This document shows positions 44,069 to 54,274 of a DNA stretch of 64,000 nucleotides, piece after piece. This DNA comes from Guptibacillus algicola (GTDB lineage Bacteria > Bacillota > Bacilli > Bacillales > Guptibacillaceae). Every line of letters starts with the position of its first letter. Positions within the stretch are counted from its first letter, which is position 1. Below the pieces are notes generated by a model. It was not told where the DNA came from. It did no database searches and saw nothing but the letters and a program-made list of their open reading frames with translations. The position numbers were made by a program, and so were the translations under genes. Where the stretch lies: assembly GCF_020171805.1 (NCBI RefSeq), contig NZ_JAIVAF010000006.1, forward strand, positions 157,631 through 221,630, in the 5' to 3' direction.

Positions 44069-45808
44069 TACTTCTAAGCGTTCGTTCACTTTGGACATAA
44101 CAGAAGCCCTTAGACTCGCAAGCTTCTTCTCACTATCTTCAAGGCTTGTACTATTAACCCCAAAATAAAACTTAACTTTTGGTTCAGTTCCTGATGGGCG
44201 TAAACAGAACCATGACCCGTCTTCAAGCTTATATTTCAACACGTTTGACTTCGGTAATTCAATTGTTTCGGTTTGGTTATCTTTCATGTATGTTCGAGTA
44301 CTCGTTTGATAATCTTCTACGATCGAAACTCTTAATTCTGCTGCTTCTATAGGTGGTTCTTCGCGGAATTGTGAAAGGAGTGATTCAATTTTCTCCGCGC
44401 CTTCCTTACCTTTCAACGTTAGCGATTCAAGTCCTTCTTGATAGTAACCGTACTGTTCAAAGACTTCTAATAATCCTTCGTATAACGTCATACCCTTTGA
44501 TTTGTAATATGCTGCTACTTCAGCAGCAACTAGACATGCTTGTACAGCATCTTTATCACGAACGAAATCTCCGATCAAATAGCCGTAGCTTTCTTCATAT
44601 CCAAACAAGAATGTGTGCTGTCCAGTTGTTTCGAATTCTTTAATTCTCTCACCAATAAATTTAAAGCCAGTAAGAGTGTCGTAGGATGTTAGGCCATTAT
44701 CTTCTGCAATTCTGCGACCAATTTCAGAAGTTACGATTGTTTTAAGTACTGCACCATTCTCAGGAAGTTCACCTTTTTCCTTCATCTGAGTGATAATGTA
44801 ATCTAATAGGAGTGCACCAGTTTGATTTCCTGTAAGAACAACATAGTGACCTTCTTTATTTTTAACTGCCACCCCAACTCGGTCTGCATCTGGGTCCGTA
44901 GCAAGTAAAACATCAGCATCTTCTTTCTCGCCGTATTTTATGGCAAGCTCAAATGCAGCATGCTCTTCAGGATTTGGTGATGAAACTGTAGAGAAGTTTG
45001 GGTCAGGAAGTTCTTGCTCTTCTACAACTGTCACCTGCTTAAATCCATAAGCTTTTAGTCCCTCTCGAACAGGGTGGTTAGCCGTTCCGTGAAGCGGTGT
45101 AAATACAATCTTTAATTGATCTCCCATCTGTTCTAGAAGAGGTTTATTAACGCGAAGCGTCTTCAACTTATCGATATATTGATGGTCGATTTCAGAACCA
45201 ATCATCTTGATAAGCCCCTGGCTTTTCAGCTCTTCTTCAGAAGAGACACGAACTTCTAACTCGTTCTCCACACCGTTAACGTAAGAGATTACTTTTTCAG
45301 CTACTTTAGGAGGTAATTGGCCACCGTCATCTCCATATACTTTGTAACCATTATACTCAGGAGGATTATGACTTGCTGTAATAACGATTCCTGCGTAAGC
45401 ATTCAATTGCCTTACAGCGAATGAAAGCTCTGGTGTAGGCCTTAGCTCTTCGAACACATACGTTTGAATACCATGGCTAGCTAATGCCTTTGCAGATTCC
45501 ATAGCAAACTCTGGAGACTTATGACGAGAATCGTAAGCGATCGCTACCCCTCGCTTCTTTGCATCCTCGCCGTTTGCAATTATGTATTGTGCGAGACCTT
45601 CTGAAGCTTTCCTTACAGTGTAAATATTCATTCTGTTAACACCGGGACCGATTTCTCCACGCATTCCACCTGTACCGAACTCTAGGTTCTTATAAAATGC
45701 ATCTTCAAGTGATTTCTCATCACCTTCAAGCATTGTAAGGTCGCGTTTTAATTCCTCATCAAGTTCAGTTGCTGCTGTCCATCGTTTGTATTCGTTTTTC
45801 CAGTTCAT
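44066..45808 (-). CDS. pgcA: Phosphoglucomutase/phosphomannomutase PgcA
   Basis: 580 residues. Alpha-D-phosphohexomutase with catalytic serine in [16 protein letters not shown], metal-binding loop [13 protein letters not shown], sugar-binding [11 protein letters not shown] and phosphate-binding [12 protein letters not shown]. Interconverts glucose 6- and 1-phosphate, feeding UDP-glucose, glycolipid anchor and wall polymer synthesis. ATG 45808 follows CAGGAGGC; 12 upstream in-frame codons lack support. B. subtilis pgcA (yhxB) is in this chromosomal region. Confidence 0.95.
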   Translation of the reverse strand: MNWKNEYKRWTAATELDEELKRDLTMLEGDEKSLEDAFYKNLEFGTGGMRGEIGPGVNRMNIYTVRKASEGLAQYIIANGEDAKKRGVAIAYDSRHKSPEFAMESAKALASHGIQTYVFEELRPTPELSFAVRQLNAYAGIVITASHNPPEYNGYKVYGDDGGQLPPKVAEKVISYVNGVENELEVRVSSEEELKSQGLIKMIGSEIDHQYIDKLKTLRVNKPLLEQMGDQLKIVFTPLHGTANHPVREGLKAYGFKQVTVVEEQELPDPNFSTVSSPNPEEHAAFELAIKYGEKEDADVLLATDPDADRVGVAVKNKEGHYVVLTGNQTGALLLDYIITQMKEKGELPENGAVLKTIVTSEIGRRIAEDNGLTSYDTLTGFKFIGERIKEFETTGQHTFLFGYEESYGYLIGDFVRDKDAVQACLVAAEVAAYYKSKGMTLYEGLLEVFEQYGYYQEGLESLTLKGKEGAEKIESLLSQFREEPPIEAAELRVSIVEDYQTSTRTYMKDNQTETIELPKSNVLKYKLEDGSWFCLRPSGTEPKVKFYFGVNSTSLEDSEKKLASLRASVMSKVNERLEV

Positions 45809-45962
45809 TTCTGCCTCCTGTGTTGTGTCTAGCTTCTTTTGCATATATTTGTCTTCTATGTTTAGAGCTAAATTCCTTCTATCCCTAAGAAGAATTCAAC
45901 GCTCTTAGTGCTAATCTTAATACGAATTCCAGTGAATTCCAATATAAATATGAAAGGTCCTC

Positions 45963-45999
45963 AAAAAAAAGAAGAAAGCCGCGATGGCTTACTTCTTAT
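45963..45999 (-). terminator. Terminator after yhcX
   Basis: AAGAAG-AAGCC / GGCTT-CTTCTT stem with a GCGAT loop overlapping the stop; minus strand runs into eight T. Confidence 0.82.
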
Positions 46000-47524
46000 A
46001 GTGAATTTCATAGAGGTCTTTCCTTCTATCTCGTAATTGGCGGACCGTTCCTGATTGTCGTTGCCTTCTTAATATTTCAAGGTCAACATCCCCTACCACC
46101 ACAGTTTCGATGTTAGGATGACATTCTCCAACGATACCATCTCTTGAAAATGCAAAATCAGAAGGTGTAAAGATGCCAGATTGTGCATATTGAACATCCA
46201 TATTCTCAACTTGTGAGAGGTTTCCGATTGTTCCAGCAATTACGGTATAGATTTGATTTTCTACCGCTCTCGCCTGAGCACAATAGCGTACTCTCAAGTA
46301 ACCTTGACGGTCGTCCGTACAGAAAGGTGTAAAGATGATATTTGCACCTTTGTCAGTCGCAATACGACCTAGCTCTGGGAATTCGATGTCATAGCATATC
46401 TGGATCGCTATCTTCCCACAATCCGTATCGAATACTTCGATTCCATCAGAACCATGGATCCCCCACCAGCGTCGCTCGTTTGGCGTAACGTGTATTTTAT
46501 ATTGCTTCTCAATCGTCCCATCTCTTCTGAAAAGATATGCGATATTATAAATCTTGTCATCTTCTAGTACAAAATGAGAACCACCGATTATATTTACGTT
46601 ATACTTAACTGCAAGGTCCGTAAATAGTTCGATGTATGGTTCAGTATAATCCGTTAACCGCCTTACAGCCTTACTCGGAATATCTTCATCCATAAATGAC
46701 ATGAGCTGAGTAGTGAAGATTTCAGGAAACACAGCGAAATCAGATCCAAAATCAGCCGCTACATCTACGTAGTACTCTACTTGATTTGCAAACTCTTCAA
46801 ATGACGTGATCTTCTTCATGGCGTATTGAATCGCACAAATTCGAACTGGGAAAGACGACCGGAAATGTCTTCTCGTTTTTGCTTTGTACTCGACGTTATT
46901 CCATTCCATCAATGTAGCATACCTTCTAGAAGCTTTATCATCAGGCAAGTAATTTGGGTTGATACGCATCACGTTAAACCCATTCATTAATTGAAATGTG
47001 AGCACAGGATCATAAATATTTTGGAATTTAACTTCTTCAACATATTCTGTTGGTTTCATCTTATCAGCGTATTTATGGTAATTTGGAATGCGTCCACCGA
47101 TGATAATACTCTTCACATTTAATTCTCGAGCTAGATCTTTCCTCGCATCGTAAAGACGCTTACCGATTTTCATACGTCTATAATCTGGATGAACCATTAC
47201 CTCTATGCCATATAAATTATAACCATCGGGATTATGGTTTGTAATATAACCTTCGTCAGTAATGTCATCCCATGTATGTTGGTCATCATACTCATCAAAG
47301 TTCACCATCAAACTTGAGCAAGTCCCTATGATCTTCCCTTCATACTCAACACAGAATTGACCTTCAGGAAATATCTCTAGATGGCTTTCTAAGTGTTCTC
47401 TCTTCCATGGGTCCATCCCTTTGAAACAAACGTCCTGTAAAGCTAGGATTTCATCGATATCTTGTTTTGTTATTCCTCTAAGTTCCATTTTCTTTTCGAA
47501 TTTGGAAACATCTAATTCAGACAT
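45989..47524 (-). CDS. yhcX: YhcX: GNAT acetyltransferase fused to a carbon-nitrogen hydrolase
   Basis: 511 residues, two domains. N-terminal GNAT domain (about 10-200; acetyl-CoA loop YRRMKIGKRLYDARK) and a nitrilase-superfamily domain (about 225-490) with catalytic E in FPEIF, K in YKIHVTPNERRWWG and C in IQICYDIEFPE. The natural substrate is unknown; the fusion itself is the normal YhcX form. ATG 47524 lies seven bases after GGAGGT; five extra upstream codons are unlikely. Single gene. Confidence 0.93.
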   Translation of the reverse strand: MSELDVSKFEKKMELRGITKQDIDEILALQDVCFKGMDPWKREHLESHLEIFPEGQFCVEYEGKIIGTCSSLMVNFDEYDDQHTWDDITDEGYITNHNPDGYNLYGIEVMVHPDYRRMKIGKRLYDARKDLARELNVKSIIIGGRIPNYHKYADKMKPTEYVEEVKFQNIYDPVLTFQLMNGFNVMRINPNYLPDDKASRRYATLMEWNNVEYKAKTRRHFRSSFPVRICAIQYAMKKITSFEEFANQVEYYVDVAADFGSDFAVFPEIFTTQLMSFMDEDIPSKAVRRLTDYTEPYIELFTDLAVKYNVNIIGGSHFVLEDDKIYNIAYLFRRDGTIEKQYKIHVTPNERRWWGIHGSDGIEVFDTDCGKIAIQICYDIEFPELGRIATDKGANIIFTPFCTDDRQGYLRVRYCAQARAVENQIYTVIAGTIGNLSQVENMDVQYAQSGIFTPSDFAFSRDGIVGECHPNIETVVVGDVDLEILRRQRQSGTVRQLRDRRKDLYEIHYKK

Positions 47525-47605
47525 CCTATCTACCTCCACTTAACTGACTATCTTACTATGTACCCAAATATACAATCATTTTATCATAGAGGTAATCTTT
47601 TTCAG

Positions 47606-47638
47606 AATAAGAAGAGGCTGACATGTGTCAGCCTCTTT
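47606..47638 (-). terminator. Terminator after the CBS gene
   Basis: Perfect 12-bp stem AAGAGGCTGACA / TGTCAGCCTCTT with a TG loop; minus strand continues CTTATTCTG. Confidence 0.82.
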
Positions 47639-47642
47639 GCCT

Positions 47643-48074
47643 TTACGCTTGAGTTGTACCGTTTTGAGAAATGCTGGATAATGCTGGCCCAGCTTCCTGC
47701 TGATCTGGTGTTTTCGTAGCGAAATCCCCAAGCGAAACCATTCCGACTACCTGATTGTTTTCTACCACTGGTAGTCGACGGACTTGATTTTGTGCCATTA
47801 ATGCTGCTGCTTCATCTGCTGTCATGTTTGGAGTTGCCGACACACAATTGTTAGACATACATTGACCAACCTGTGAAGTAGCAGCAGCTCCGCTAGCAGT
47901 TGAGCGCGTCGTGATATCTCTATCAGTAATAATCCCACACAATTGACCATTCTTCATTACTGGAAGGGCACCGATATTATGCTGAGTCATCAATGCGGCT
48001 GCTTCCTGAACGGATTGTTCTGGTGTAACAGATACGACATTTCTGGACATGACGCCTTGCAGATTATTATGCAC
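47643..48074 (-). CDS. yhcV: Tandem CBS-domain protein, YhcV-like
   Basis: 143 residues, two CBS motifs forming one Bateman module (VMSRNVVSVTPEQSVQEAAALMTQHNIGALPV ... GIITDRDITTR; then VSATPNMTADEAAALMAQNQVRRLPVVENN). CBS pairs bind adenine nucleotides and usually regulate a partner; none is fused. ATG at 48080 is only one base from GGGAGG, so GTG at 48074 is preferred. Strong match in layout to YhcV. Confidence 0.8.
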   Translation of the reverse strand: MHNNLQGVMSRNVVSVTPEQSVQEAAALMTQHNIGALPVMKNGQLCGIITDRDITTRSTASGAAATSQVGQCMSNNCVSATPNMTADEAAALMAQNQVRRLPVVENNQVVGMVSLGDFATKTPDQQEAGPALSSISQNGTTQA

Positions 48075-48158
48075 AAACATTCCTCCCGATTAGAAATGGT
48101 GAAGACTGAAAAAAAAACAAGGTCTTACAAAGAGTAGTGTGAACGCTTTTCGAGTAAA

Positions 48159-49022
48159 TTATTTTTCCTTTTTTTGCTTTGCTGCATTTGTATGAAAAAC
48201 GATCTTGTCGCCATCGCTCTTTACGATGATCGTGCCAAGCTGATCAGTTCTGAATATTGGGACCTTCAATGTGCTTAATGTTTTCAATACTGATTTGTCA
48301 GGATATTGATAGGGATTATTTTTTCCTACAGAGATAACAGCCGCTTTTGGAGCAACAGCATTAATAAAGAGTTTATTTGATGCAGAATCAGCACCATGGT
48401 GTCCAATTTTTATTACATCGGAGGACAAACCTTTCTTCATCTCTGTAAGAATTTCCTGTTCAGCCTGCTTCCCAGCATCTCCCATAAGTAGAAACGTATT
48501 ATTTCGATGCTTCAATTGAACAACTGCACTGTAATCATTAAAGTCCTCGTACTCAGCATGTCGTATTGGTGATAAAAAACGAAGCGTGATTTCTTTTCCA
48601 AATCTGGCTTTCTTTCCACTCTCAGCGATGGTTATAGGGATTTCTTTCTTTTTGATAGCTTTTATTAAAGATCGATAATGACGAGTAGGATAGGAAACAT
48701 CTGGCATCATGATTTTTCCTACATCGAACTCATTTACGACTTTATCCATCCCCCCAATATGGTCATGATGGGGATGCGTCGCAATGAGATAATCTAGCCG
48801 TTTAACACCGAGGCTTTTTAGATAGCTTGAAACTTTTTCCCCATCCTTATTATCTCCTGCATCAATAAGCATCGCTTTATTCCCTTGAAGTACAAGAATA
48901 CTATCAGCTTGTCCCACATCAATAAAATGAAGCTCTGCACCTTTTACTTCAGCATGAACCACAATTGAAGGTTGGAATAGGATAAGGATGAAGGAAAAAA
49001 ATGCTATGGAAGCTTTCTTCAT
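48159..49022 (-). CDS. Secreted metallo-beta-lactamase-fold hydrolase (ComEC C-terminal-like)
   Basis: 287 residues. Signal peptide (MKKASIAFFSFILILFQ, cleavage near VHA) then an MBL domain with LHFIDVGQADSILV, THPHHDHIGG, MLIDAGD, LLMGDAG and IGHHGADSA: metal ligands complete. Homologous to the external domain of ComEC, which degrades the non-transforming DNA strand, so an extracellular nuclease is possible. ATG 49022 is seven bases after GGAGG. Single gene. Confidence 0.85.
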   Translation of the reverse strand: MKKASIAFFSFILILFQPSIVVHAEVKGAELHFIDVGQADSILVLQGNKAMLIDAGDNKDGEKVSSYLKSLGVKRLDYLIATHPHHDHIGGMDKVVNEFDVGKIMMPDVSYPTRHYRSLIKAIKKKEIPITIAESGKKARFGKEITLRFLSPIRHAEYEDFNDYSAVVQLKHRNNTFLLMGDAGKQAEQEILTEMKKGLSSDVIKIGHHGADSASNKLFINAVAPKAAVISVGKNNPYQYPDKSVLKTLSTLKVPIFRTDQLGTIIVKSDGDKIVFHTNAAKQKKEK

Positions 49023-49090
49023 AAGCAATCCTCCATTTTCATTTGTTAATTTTAGTATGAAGCTTCATTGTCTTTTCATGCTTACAAAAC

Positions 49091-49117
49091 AAAAAAATAG
49101 CCCCCTCTAAGAGGGGA
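49091..49117 (-). terminator. Terminator after yhbH
   Basis: CCCCTC / GAGGGG stem with TAA loop; seven T on the minus strand. Confidence 0.8.
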
Positions 49118-49121
49118 ACCA

Positions 49122-50288
49122 TTAGGAATGGATTTCTTCTTTCTTAAAGAAGCTTTTCATCGCGTGATACACATCTTTCTTCTCTTTCAAGATATAGTGC
49201 CTAAACATTGGGTCATGAATATTTTTATACGCGCTCATCAACGTTGAGTGGCGATTATAGGCATTTACTTCTCCATAACCAAACATATTCGATACTTTCA
49301 TAATCTGGTTAACAAGTTTCACACAGCGAGAGTTATCAGATGTAAGGTTATCTCCGTCTGAGAAATGGAATGGATAGATATTATAGCGTGCTGGTGAATA
49401 CTTTTCTTCAATCAGTTCTAAAGCTTTACGATATGCAGAAGAACAAATGGTTCCACCACTTTCACCTTTTGAAAAAAAATCGTCCTCAGAGACGACTTTC
49501 GCTTCGGTATGGTGAGCAATAAACTCAATCTCCACAGTTTCGTATTTGGAACGCAAGAAACGTGACATCCAGAAGAAAAAGCTTCTCGCCATATATTTTT
49601 CCCATTTCCCCATCGATCCACTTGTATCCATCATAGCGAGTACAACAGCTTTTGATTCTCGTTTCACTTCTTCGTTCCACGTTTTAAAGCGAAGGTCATC
49701 TTGGTATATCGGTGCAATTCCAGGTCTTCCTTCGATTGCATTTCGTTTGTAAGCAGATAAGATGGTACGTTTCTTATCGATATTACCCATCAAGCCTGTT
49801 TTACGAATATCATTAAACTCAACTTTTTTCTTCACGACTTCTGCTGTCTCTTTTTCACGAAGGTTCGGTAGCTCTAGTTCTTTGAAGAGAATTTCTTGCA
49901 ACTCCATTAGAGATACTTCTGCTTCGTAATAATCATCACCAGGTTTATCTCCAGCTCCTTCACCGGCACCGCCACCAGGTTTTTTCTCACCTGATCCATC
50001 ACGGGCTACAACATCCCCAACCTGACTATCTCCATCGCCTTGGCCAACATGCTTTGATTTGTCATAGTTATACCGAATTTTATATTCATCAAGAGAGCGA
50101 ATTGGAATTTTAATTACATCACGACCGTTAGATAGTATAATGTTCTCCTCACTAATAAGATCTGGTAAGTTATTTTTGATAGCATCTTGAACCTTTTCGG
50201 AATGTCGCACTTGATCCTGATAGCCTTTTCGGTGGAGGGACCAATTCTCCTGAGAGACAACAAAGTTTTTGGTGTTCCTGTCTTTCAT
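49122..50288 (-). CDS. yhbH: YhbH (DUF444, YeaH-like) sporulation protein
   Basis: 388 residues. DUF444 with a von Willebrand-like MIDAS motif [13 protein letters not shown] near 225 and a glycine-rich linker at about 85-120. In Enterobacteria the homologue YeaH works with YeaG (PrkA) and YcgB (SpoVR). Here prkA is 1.3 kb upstream, separated by lepB and a small gene. Ribosome site AGGAGGGG precedes the ATG by eight bases. Confidence 0.94.
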   Translation of the reverse strand: MKDRNTKNFVVSQENWSLHRKGYQDQVRHSEKVQDAIKNNLPDLISEENIILSNGRDVIKIPIRSLDEYKIRYNYDKSKHVGQGDGDSQVGDVVARDGSGEKKPGGGAGEGAGDKPGDDYYEAEVSLMELQEILFKELELPNLREKETAEVVKKKVEFNDIRKTGLMGNIDKKRTILSAYKRNAIEGRPGIAPIYQDDLRFKTWNEEVKRESKAVVLAMMDTSGSMGKWEKYMARSFFFWMSRFLRSKYETVEIEFIAHHTEAKVVSEDDFFSKGESGGTICSSAYRKALELIEEKYSPARYNIYPFHFSDGDNLTSDNSRCVKLVNQIMKVSNMFGYGEVNAYNRHSTLMSAYKNIHDPMFRHYILKEKKDVYHAMKSFFKKEEIHS

Positions 50289-50611
50289 GCCATATTCCCC
50301 TCCTTAAAAAAATAAGATTTCTATCGGATATTTATTCAATGATCGATGATCGCTCATGGTGATTGTTCAAAAGCAGAGTACTAATTTTGACTCCCTGAAA
50401 CTAAAAGGTAGTATACTTTATCCTATGCAAATACAAGCGATAATTGACAATTAATTCTGACAAATCAAGGTCGGAACCGACTATTTGCAAAAGTATTGAT
50501 AGATTGTATATAGAATTCATCCAGATTATTCTTTTTTCATCATTTGCCTAATCAAAAAAAATTCTTGGTACGAATAAATTTAAATTATCTGCCTACTTAT
50601 CCGTCACTTGC
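50289..50611. other. Gene-free stretch upstream of yhbH
   Basis: About 320 bases, AT-rich. I see no open reading frame with a ribosome site and no repeat in it. It must hold the yhbH promoter, but no consensus sigma-A, -E or -G promoter is convincing. Confidence 0.5.
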
Positions 50612-50650
50612 AGTAAATAAATAAGACTGTCGGGATGATCCCGACAGTCT
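50612..50650 (-). terminator. Terminator after the 54-residue gene
   Basis: Perfect 12-bp stem AGACTGTCGGGA / TCCCGACAGTCT, loop TGA; minus strand continues TATTTATTTA. Confidence 0.75.
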
Positions 50651-50673
50651 GGTAATTCTTTGATGAAGCTTTT

Positions 50674-50838
50674 CTACTTTTTCTTATTCTTTTCATTTTG
50701 TACAGGATCTGGGCGTCGCCCGTTTTCTTTTAGTTCTTGATTTGTTTCAAGTTCTTCCATTTCTTTACCAAGCTCTCTCATTTCTTTTTCATCCATTGCC
50801 ATTGAACTGTTTTCGGGCTTTTCTTTTCGTTCTGACAC
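50674..50838 (-). CDS. Small acidic/basic hydrophilic protein (54 residues)
   Basis: GTG start at 50838, eight bases after a perfect AGGAGGT. 54 residues, very hydrophilic: SERKEKPENSSMAMDEKEM, then ELGKEMEELETNQELKENG and a basic KKK end. No membrane segment or cysteine. Not recognised. Found between lepB and yhbH on the same strand with its own terminator, so likely real though below usual length limits. Confidence 0.65.
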   Translation of the reverse strand: MSERKEKPENSSMAMDEKEMRELGKEMEELETNQELKENGRRPDPVQNEKNKKK

Positions 50839-50897
50839 AATGAATTACCTCCTTAGGAAGACAATACCCATGCTTCAACTTTTTGGAACCTGAAAAT

Positions 50898-51455
50898 TCA
50901 TTTCTTAAAAGAGAAATCAAATTGTTCAATCGGCCAGTAACGAAGGTTCACTTTACCCACTACTTGATCGATAGGGACGAGACCTATATGTCTACTATCG
51001 TAGCTGTGACGCCTATTATCACCCATCAAGAACAAATACCCTTCTGGAACAACAGCTTTTTCAGTCTTATCTTCAAGTTTGAAGTTCTCAGTCAAATTAC
51101 CGTTAAAAACTTCACCTTTGAAATGTGTAAGATACGGCTCTTTCATCTTCTTCCCATTTATATAAAGTTGGTCATCCTTATACTCAAGCGTATCACCTGG
51201 AAGTCCGATCACTCTTTTTATATAGTCTTCATTCTCGTTAGCGTGAAACACTACGAGATCAAATCGATCTGGTTCTGAAACCTCATAGCCTATTTTATTA
51301 ATAATCAGCCTGTTCCCATCTTGGATTGTAGGCATCATGGATTCTCCGTGAACAACATAGTTCGTTATGATAAATTCACGAATAACAATCGCTAAGACAA
51401 CGGCTATGGAAAATGCTTTTAGCCACTCCCAAAGCGGACTGCGTTCCTTTTTCAT
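50898..51455 (-). CDS. Type I signal peptidase
   Basis: 185 residues. One N-terminal membrane anchor (about 12-31), catalytic serine S39 in GESMMPT, catalytic lysine K80 in DYIKRVIGLPGD, and box E GDNRRHSYDSR. Cleaves signal peptides from exported preproteins at the outer membrane face. Fits the SipS/SipT group; which paralogue cannot be decided. Sits between prkA and the yhbH gene, unlike B. subtilis. Confidence 0.93.
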   Translation of the reverse strand: MKKERSPLWEWLKAFSIAVVLAIVIREFIITNYVVHGESMMPTIQDGNRLIINKIGYEVSEPDRFDLVVFHANENEDYIKRVIGLPGDTLEYKDDQLYINGKKMKEPYLTHFKGEVFNGNLTENFKLEDKTEKAVVPEGYLFLMGDNRRHSYDSRHIGLVPIDQVVGKVNLRYWPIEQFDFSFKK

Positions 51456-51575
51456 GTTAATCCTCTTTTCAATACGTCTTTACGTATAATCTATCACTCA
51501 TACTAAAAAGGCACAAGCACTCGGTTTTCTTCAATATAGGATATACAATCTCTTTATAAAATAGACTCTTATCAA

Positions 51576-51606
51576 TAAAAAAAGCATACCAGAGCGGCAT
51601 GCTTTC
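51576..51606 (-). terminator. Terminator after prkA
   Basis: AAGCAT-CC / GG-ATGCTT stem with AGAGC loop; seven T on the minus strand. Confidence 0.82.
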
Positions 51607-51614
51607 TTTATCAA

Positions 51615-53510
51615 TTAACGATTCAATAAACTTCCAACATAGCGTAAAAGTTCATTTGCAGAGATGGAATTGTACCCATGCTCATCGATTAAGCGAGCAA
51701 TTACATCATTGATTTTCTTTAATTGATTTTCATTAGGTGTTTTAGAGGACGTCGTGATCTTCACAACATCTTTAAGATCTGCAAACAACTTCTTCTGAAT
51801 CGCTTCTCTTAAGCGCTCATGAGAATTGTAATCAAATTTCTTGCCCTTCCTTGCATAAGCAGAGATTCTTATCAATATTTCTTCACGGAAAGCTTTCTTC
51901 GCATTCTCAGAAATACCAATCTGTTCCTCAATAGAGCGCATCAGCTTATCATCTGGACTCATTTCTTCACCAGTAAGAGGATCACGAAGCTTATTCTTGT
52001 TACAATATGCTTCAACATTATCTAAATAATTGTCCATCAGCGTCTTCGCACTTTCTTCATACGAATACACAAATGCCTTCTGAACCTCTTTCTTAGCGAT
52101 CTCATCGTATTCTTTTCTGGCAACTGAGATAAAGTTCATATACCGCTCTTTGTCTTCTTTCGAAATGGATGCGTGCTGATCCAGCCCGTCTTTTAGGGAG
52201 CGAAGGACGTCAAGTGCATTAATAGAAGGTACTTCTTTCCTGATAATCGTAGAAGATATTCTATTAATAACATAACGTGGATCAATACCGCTCATGCCTT
52301 CATCAGAATGTTCTTTCTGCATCTCATCCACATCAACCTGGTTAAAGCCTTCAACTATTTCACCGTCATACAAGCGCATCTTCTTAACAAGATCAACTCC
52401 CTGACGTTTTGAGTCCTTTAACCTTGTGAGGATAGAGAATATAGCTGCTACTCGAAGGGCATGTGGCGCGATGTGTACGTCAGCAACATCACTTTCTCGA
52501 ATCATTTTCTCGTAAATACGTTCTTCCTGACTAACCTTTAAGTTATATGGTACTGGCATGACGATAATACGAGAATGAAGCGCTTCATTCTTCTTATTTG
52601 AGATGAACGATCGATACTCAGCTTCGTTTGTATGAGCCACAACTAATTCATCTGCTGAGATTAAAGCAAAACGACCAGCTTTGAAGTTTCCTTCTTGAGT
52701 TAACGAAAGCAAATGCCATAAGAATTTCTCATCACACTTCAGCATTTCCTGAAACTCCATCATACCTCGGTTAGCTTTATTCAATTCACCATCGAATCGA
52801 TATGCTCTTGGATCAGATTCAGAACCAAATTCAGCGATTGTGGAGAAATCAATGCTACCTGTTAAATCCGCAATATCCTGAGACTTTGGATCCGAAGGGC
52901 TGAATGTTCCAATTCCCGTTCGTTTGTCTTCATTAAAGAAAATCCTCTCAATCATGACTTCTTCAATTCTTCCACCGTATTCTTGTTCTAGACGCATGAG
53001 GTTTAATGGCGAGAGACTTCCTTCGATTCGAACACCATACTCTTTATAGAATTCATCTCGTAAATGATGTGGGATTAGATGAAGCGGATCTTCATGCATT
53101 GGGCAACCCTTGATTGCATATACCGCTCCAGCATCTTCATGAGAGTATTTCTCTAAACCACGTTTTAGAATAGTAACAAGTGTCGATTTACCTCCACTTA
53201 CTGGTCCCATTAGCAACAAGATTCGCTTTCTAACATCTAAACGTTTCGCAGCAGGATGGAAGTACTCTTCAACTAATCTTTCGATTGCTTCCTCTAGACC
53301 ATACAGTTCTTCAGCGAAGAAATTATAGCTTTTCTTTCCGTCAATCTCGTTAATACCTGCATCTTTTATCATATTATAAACGCGTGAATGTGCTGACTGC
53401 GCTACTTCAGGTCGCTCTCTGATTATTTCTAAGTACTCGCCAAAGGTTCCTTCCCACTTCAGCCGCCTCTCTTCGTCTCGATGCTGCTGGATTTTACGTA
53501 AGATATCCAT
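51615..53510 (-). CDS. prkA: PrkA serine protein kinase / AAA-type protein
   Basis: 631 residues, the B. subtilis PrkA length. AAA-like ATPase part with Walker A LLMGPVSGGKST near 110, and a C-terminal kinase-like region. Needed for sporulation; reported as a serine kinase and more recently as an AAA-type protease, and the sequence alone cannot choose. ATG 53510 is preceded by GGAGGGG; nine upstream codons are not supported. Functionally linked to YhbH and SpoVR. Confidence 0.95.
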   Translation of the reverse strand: MDILRKIQQHRDEERRLKWEGTFGEYLEIIRERPEVAQSAHSRVYNMIKDAGINEIDGKKSYNFFAEELYGLEEAIERLVEEYFHPAAKRLDVRKRILLLMGPVSGGKSTLVTILKRGLEKYSHEDAGAVYAIKGCPMHEDPLHLIPHHLRDEFYKEYGVRIEGSLSPLNLMRLEQEYGGRIEEVMIERIFFNEDKRTGIGTFSPSDPKSQDIADLTGSIDFSTIAEFGSESDPRAYRFDGELNKANRGMMEFQEMLKCDEKFLWHLLSLTQEGNFKAGRFALISADELVVAHTNEAEYRSFISNKKNEALHSRIIVMPVPYNLKVSQEERIYEKMIRESDVADVHIAPHALRVAAIFSILTRLKDSKRQGVDLVKKMRLYDGEIVEGFNQVDVDEMQKEHSDEGMSGIDPRYVINRISSTIIRKEVPSINALDVLRSLKDGLDQHASISKEDKERYMNFISVARKEYDEIAKKEVQKAFVYSYEESAKTLMDNYLDNVEAYCNKNKLRDPLTGEEMSPDDKLMRSIEEQIGISENAKKAFREEILIRISAYARKGKKFDYNSHERLREAIQKKLFADLKDVVKITTSSKTPNENQLKKINDVIARLIDEHGYNSISANELLRYVGSLLNR

Positions 53511-53641
53511 TACGAGCCCCCTCCAAATTTGATTCATCGGATTTAATACATGGTATGCGGGGATGTCCTATAACATTCTGTTTTCTTTCTTACGTAAAAA
53601 AGGTTACTTGTTTCTCCTTACCACTACTTCTTTTCCAAACG

Positions 53642-53666
53642 AAAAAACCGGCATAGCCGGTTTTTA
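53642..53666 (-). terminator. Terminator after the heme monooxygenase gene
   Basis: Perfect 10-bp stem AAAAACCGGC / GCCGGTTTTT with an ATA loop, overlapping the stop codon. Confidence 0.8.
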
Positions 53667-53969
53667 GGTATGATACACAACAGTAAATTCGCTTAGTTCA
53701 TTCCCTGATGCTGGGGATTTCTCTTTAGATTCACGCTTTTCCTTATGCGCATTTTTGAAGGAATCAGAATGAATCCAGTTTTGGTAAGCTTCTTCATTCT
53801 CCCATTTTGTAAATACGATCAACTTTCCATTCTCAGAAGACTGTTCAAGAAATAGAAATTCAAGACACCCTTCAACTTTCTTCATGCTTTCAGCACTTTT
53901 ACCGAAACGCTCTTTCATTACATCCTTGTGTTCATCAGGTACTTTTAATTCGTTCATCACAACATACAT
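53664..53969 (-). CDS. IsdG/HmoA-like heme-degrading monooxygenase
   Basis: 101 residues, ABM-fold. The three residues of the IsdG active site are present with the right spacing: N6 (MYVVMNELKV), W65 and H75 (NWIHSDSFKNAHK). These enzymes open heme to release iron. ABM-fold proteins that lack this triad do other jobs, but here all three are kept, so a heme role is likely. No iron-uptake genes are nearby. Confidence 0.8.
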   Translation of the reverse strand: MYVVMNELKVPDEHKDVMKERFGKSAESMKKVEGCLEFLFLEQSSENGKLIVFTKWENEEAYQNWIHSDSFKNAHKEKRESKEKSPASGNELSEFTVVYHT

Positions 53970-54138
53970 AAATAAAAGCCTCCTTTTTCATCTCCTTCTA
54001 TCGTATATGAATGTGGCAAATTTTCCAACTCATACATTCTTCGCTATAGAATTACCCTCAAAACATTCACAACAACTTCTCTATCGTTTATAATCAGAGA
54101 TAGACTTGGACATAATTTTACCTGAGGAGGATGAAACC

Positions 54139-54243
54139 ATGAGTTTCCTGGGTATCTTAGTAGTAATGCTTGCATTTCTAGCAGCTATCTTTACGGCTGG
54201 TTACAATGATCGACCTCAAAAAACCAAAAAAGGTAGTCGATAA
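54139..54243 (+). CDS. 34-residue single-span membrane peptide
   Basis: ATG at 54139, seven bases after GAGGAGG. MSFLGILVVMLAFLAAIFTAGY is one membrane helix, followed by a short basic tail (NDRPQKTKKGSR). Not recognised; resembles the many small membrane proteins made during sporulation or stress. Well-placed ribosome site and immediate terminator support expression. Confidence 0.65.
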   Translation: MSFLGILVVMLAFLAAIFTAGYNDRPQKTKKGSR

Positions 54244-54274
54244 AAAAGAACGACCTCTACGGTCGTTCTTTTTT
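54243..54274. terminator. Bidirectional terminator
   Basis: 14-bp stem AAAAAAGAACGACC / GGTCGTTCTTTTTT with a TCTAC-type loop between convergent genes. Confidence 0.88.
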
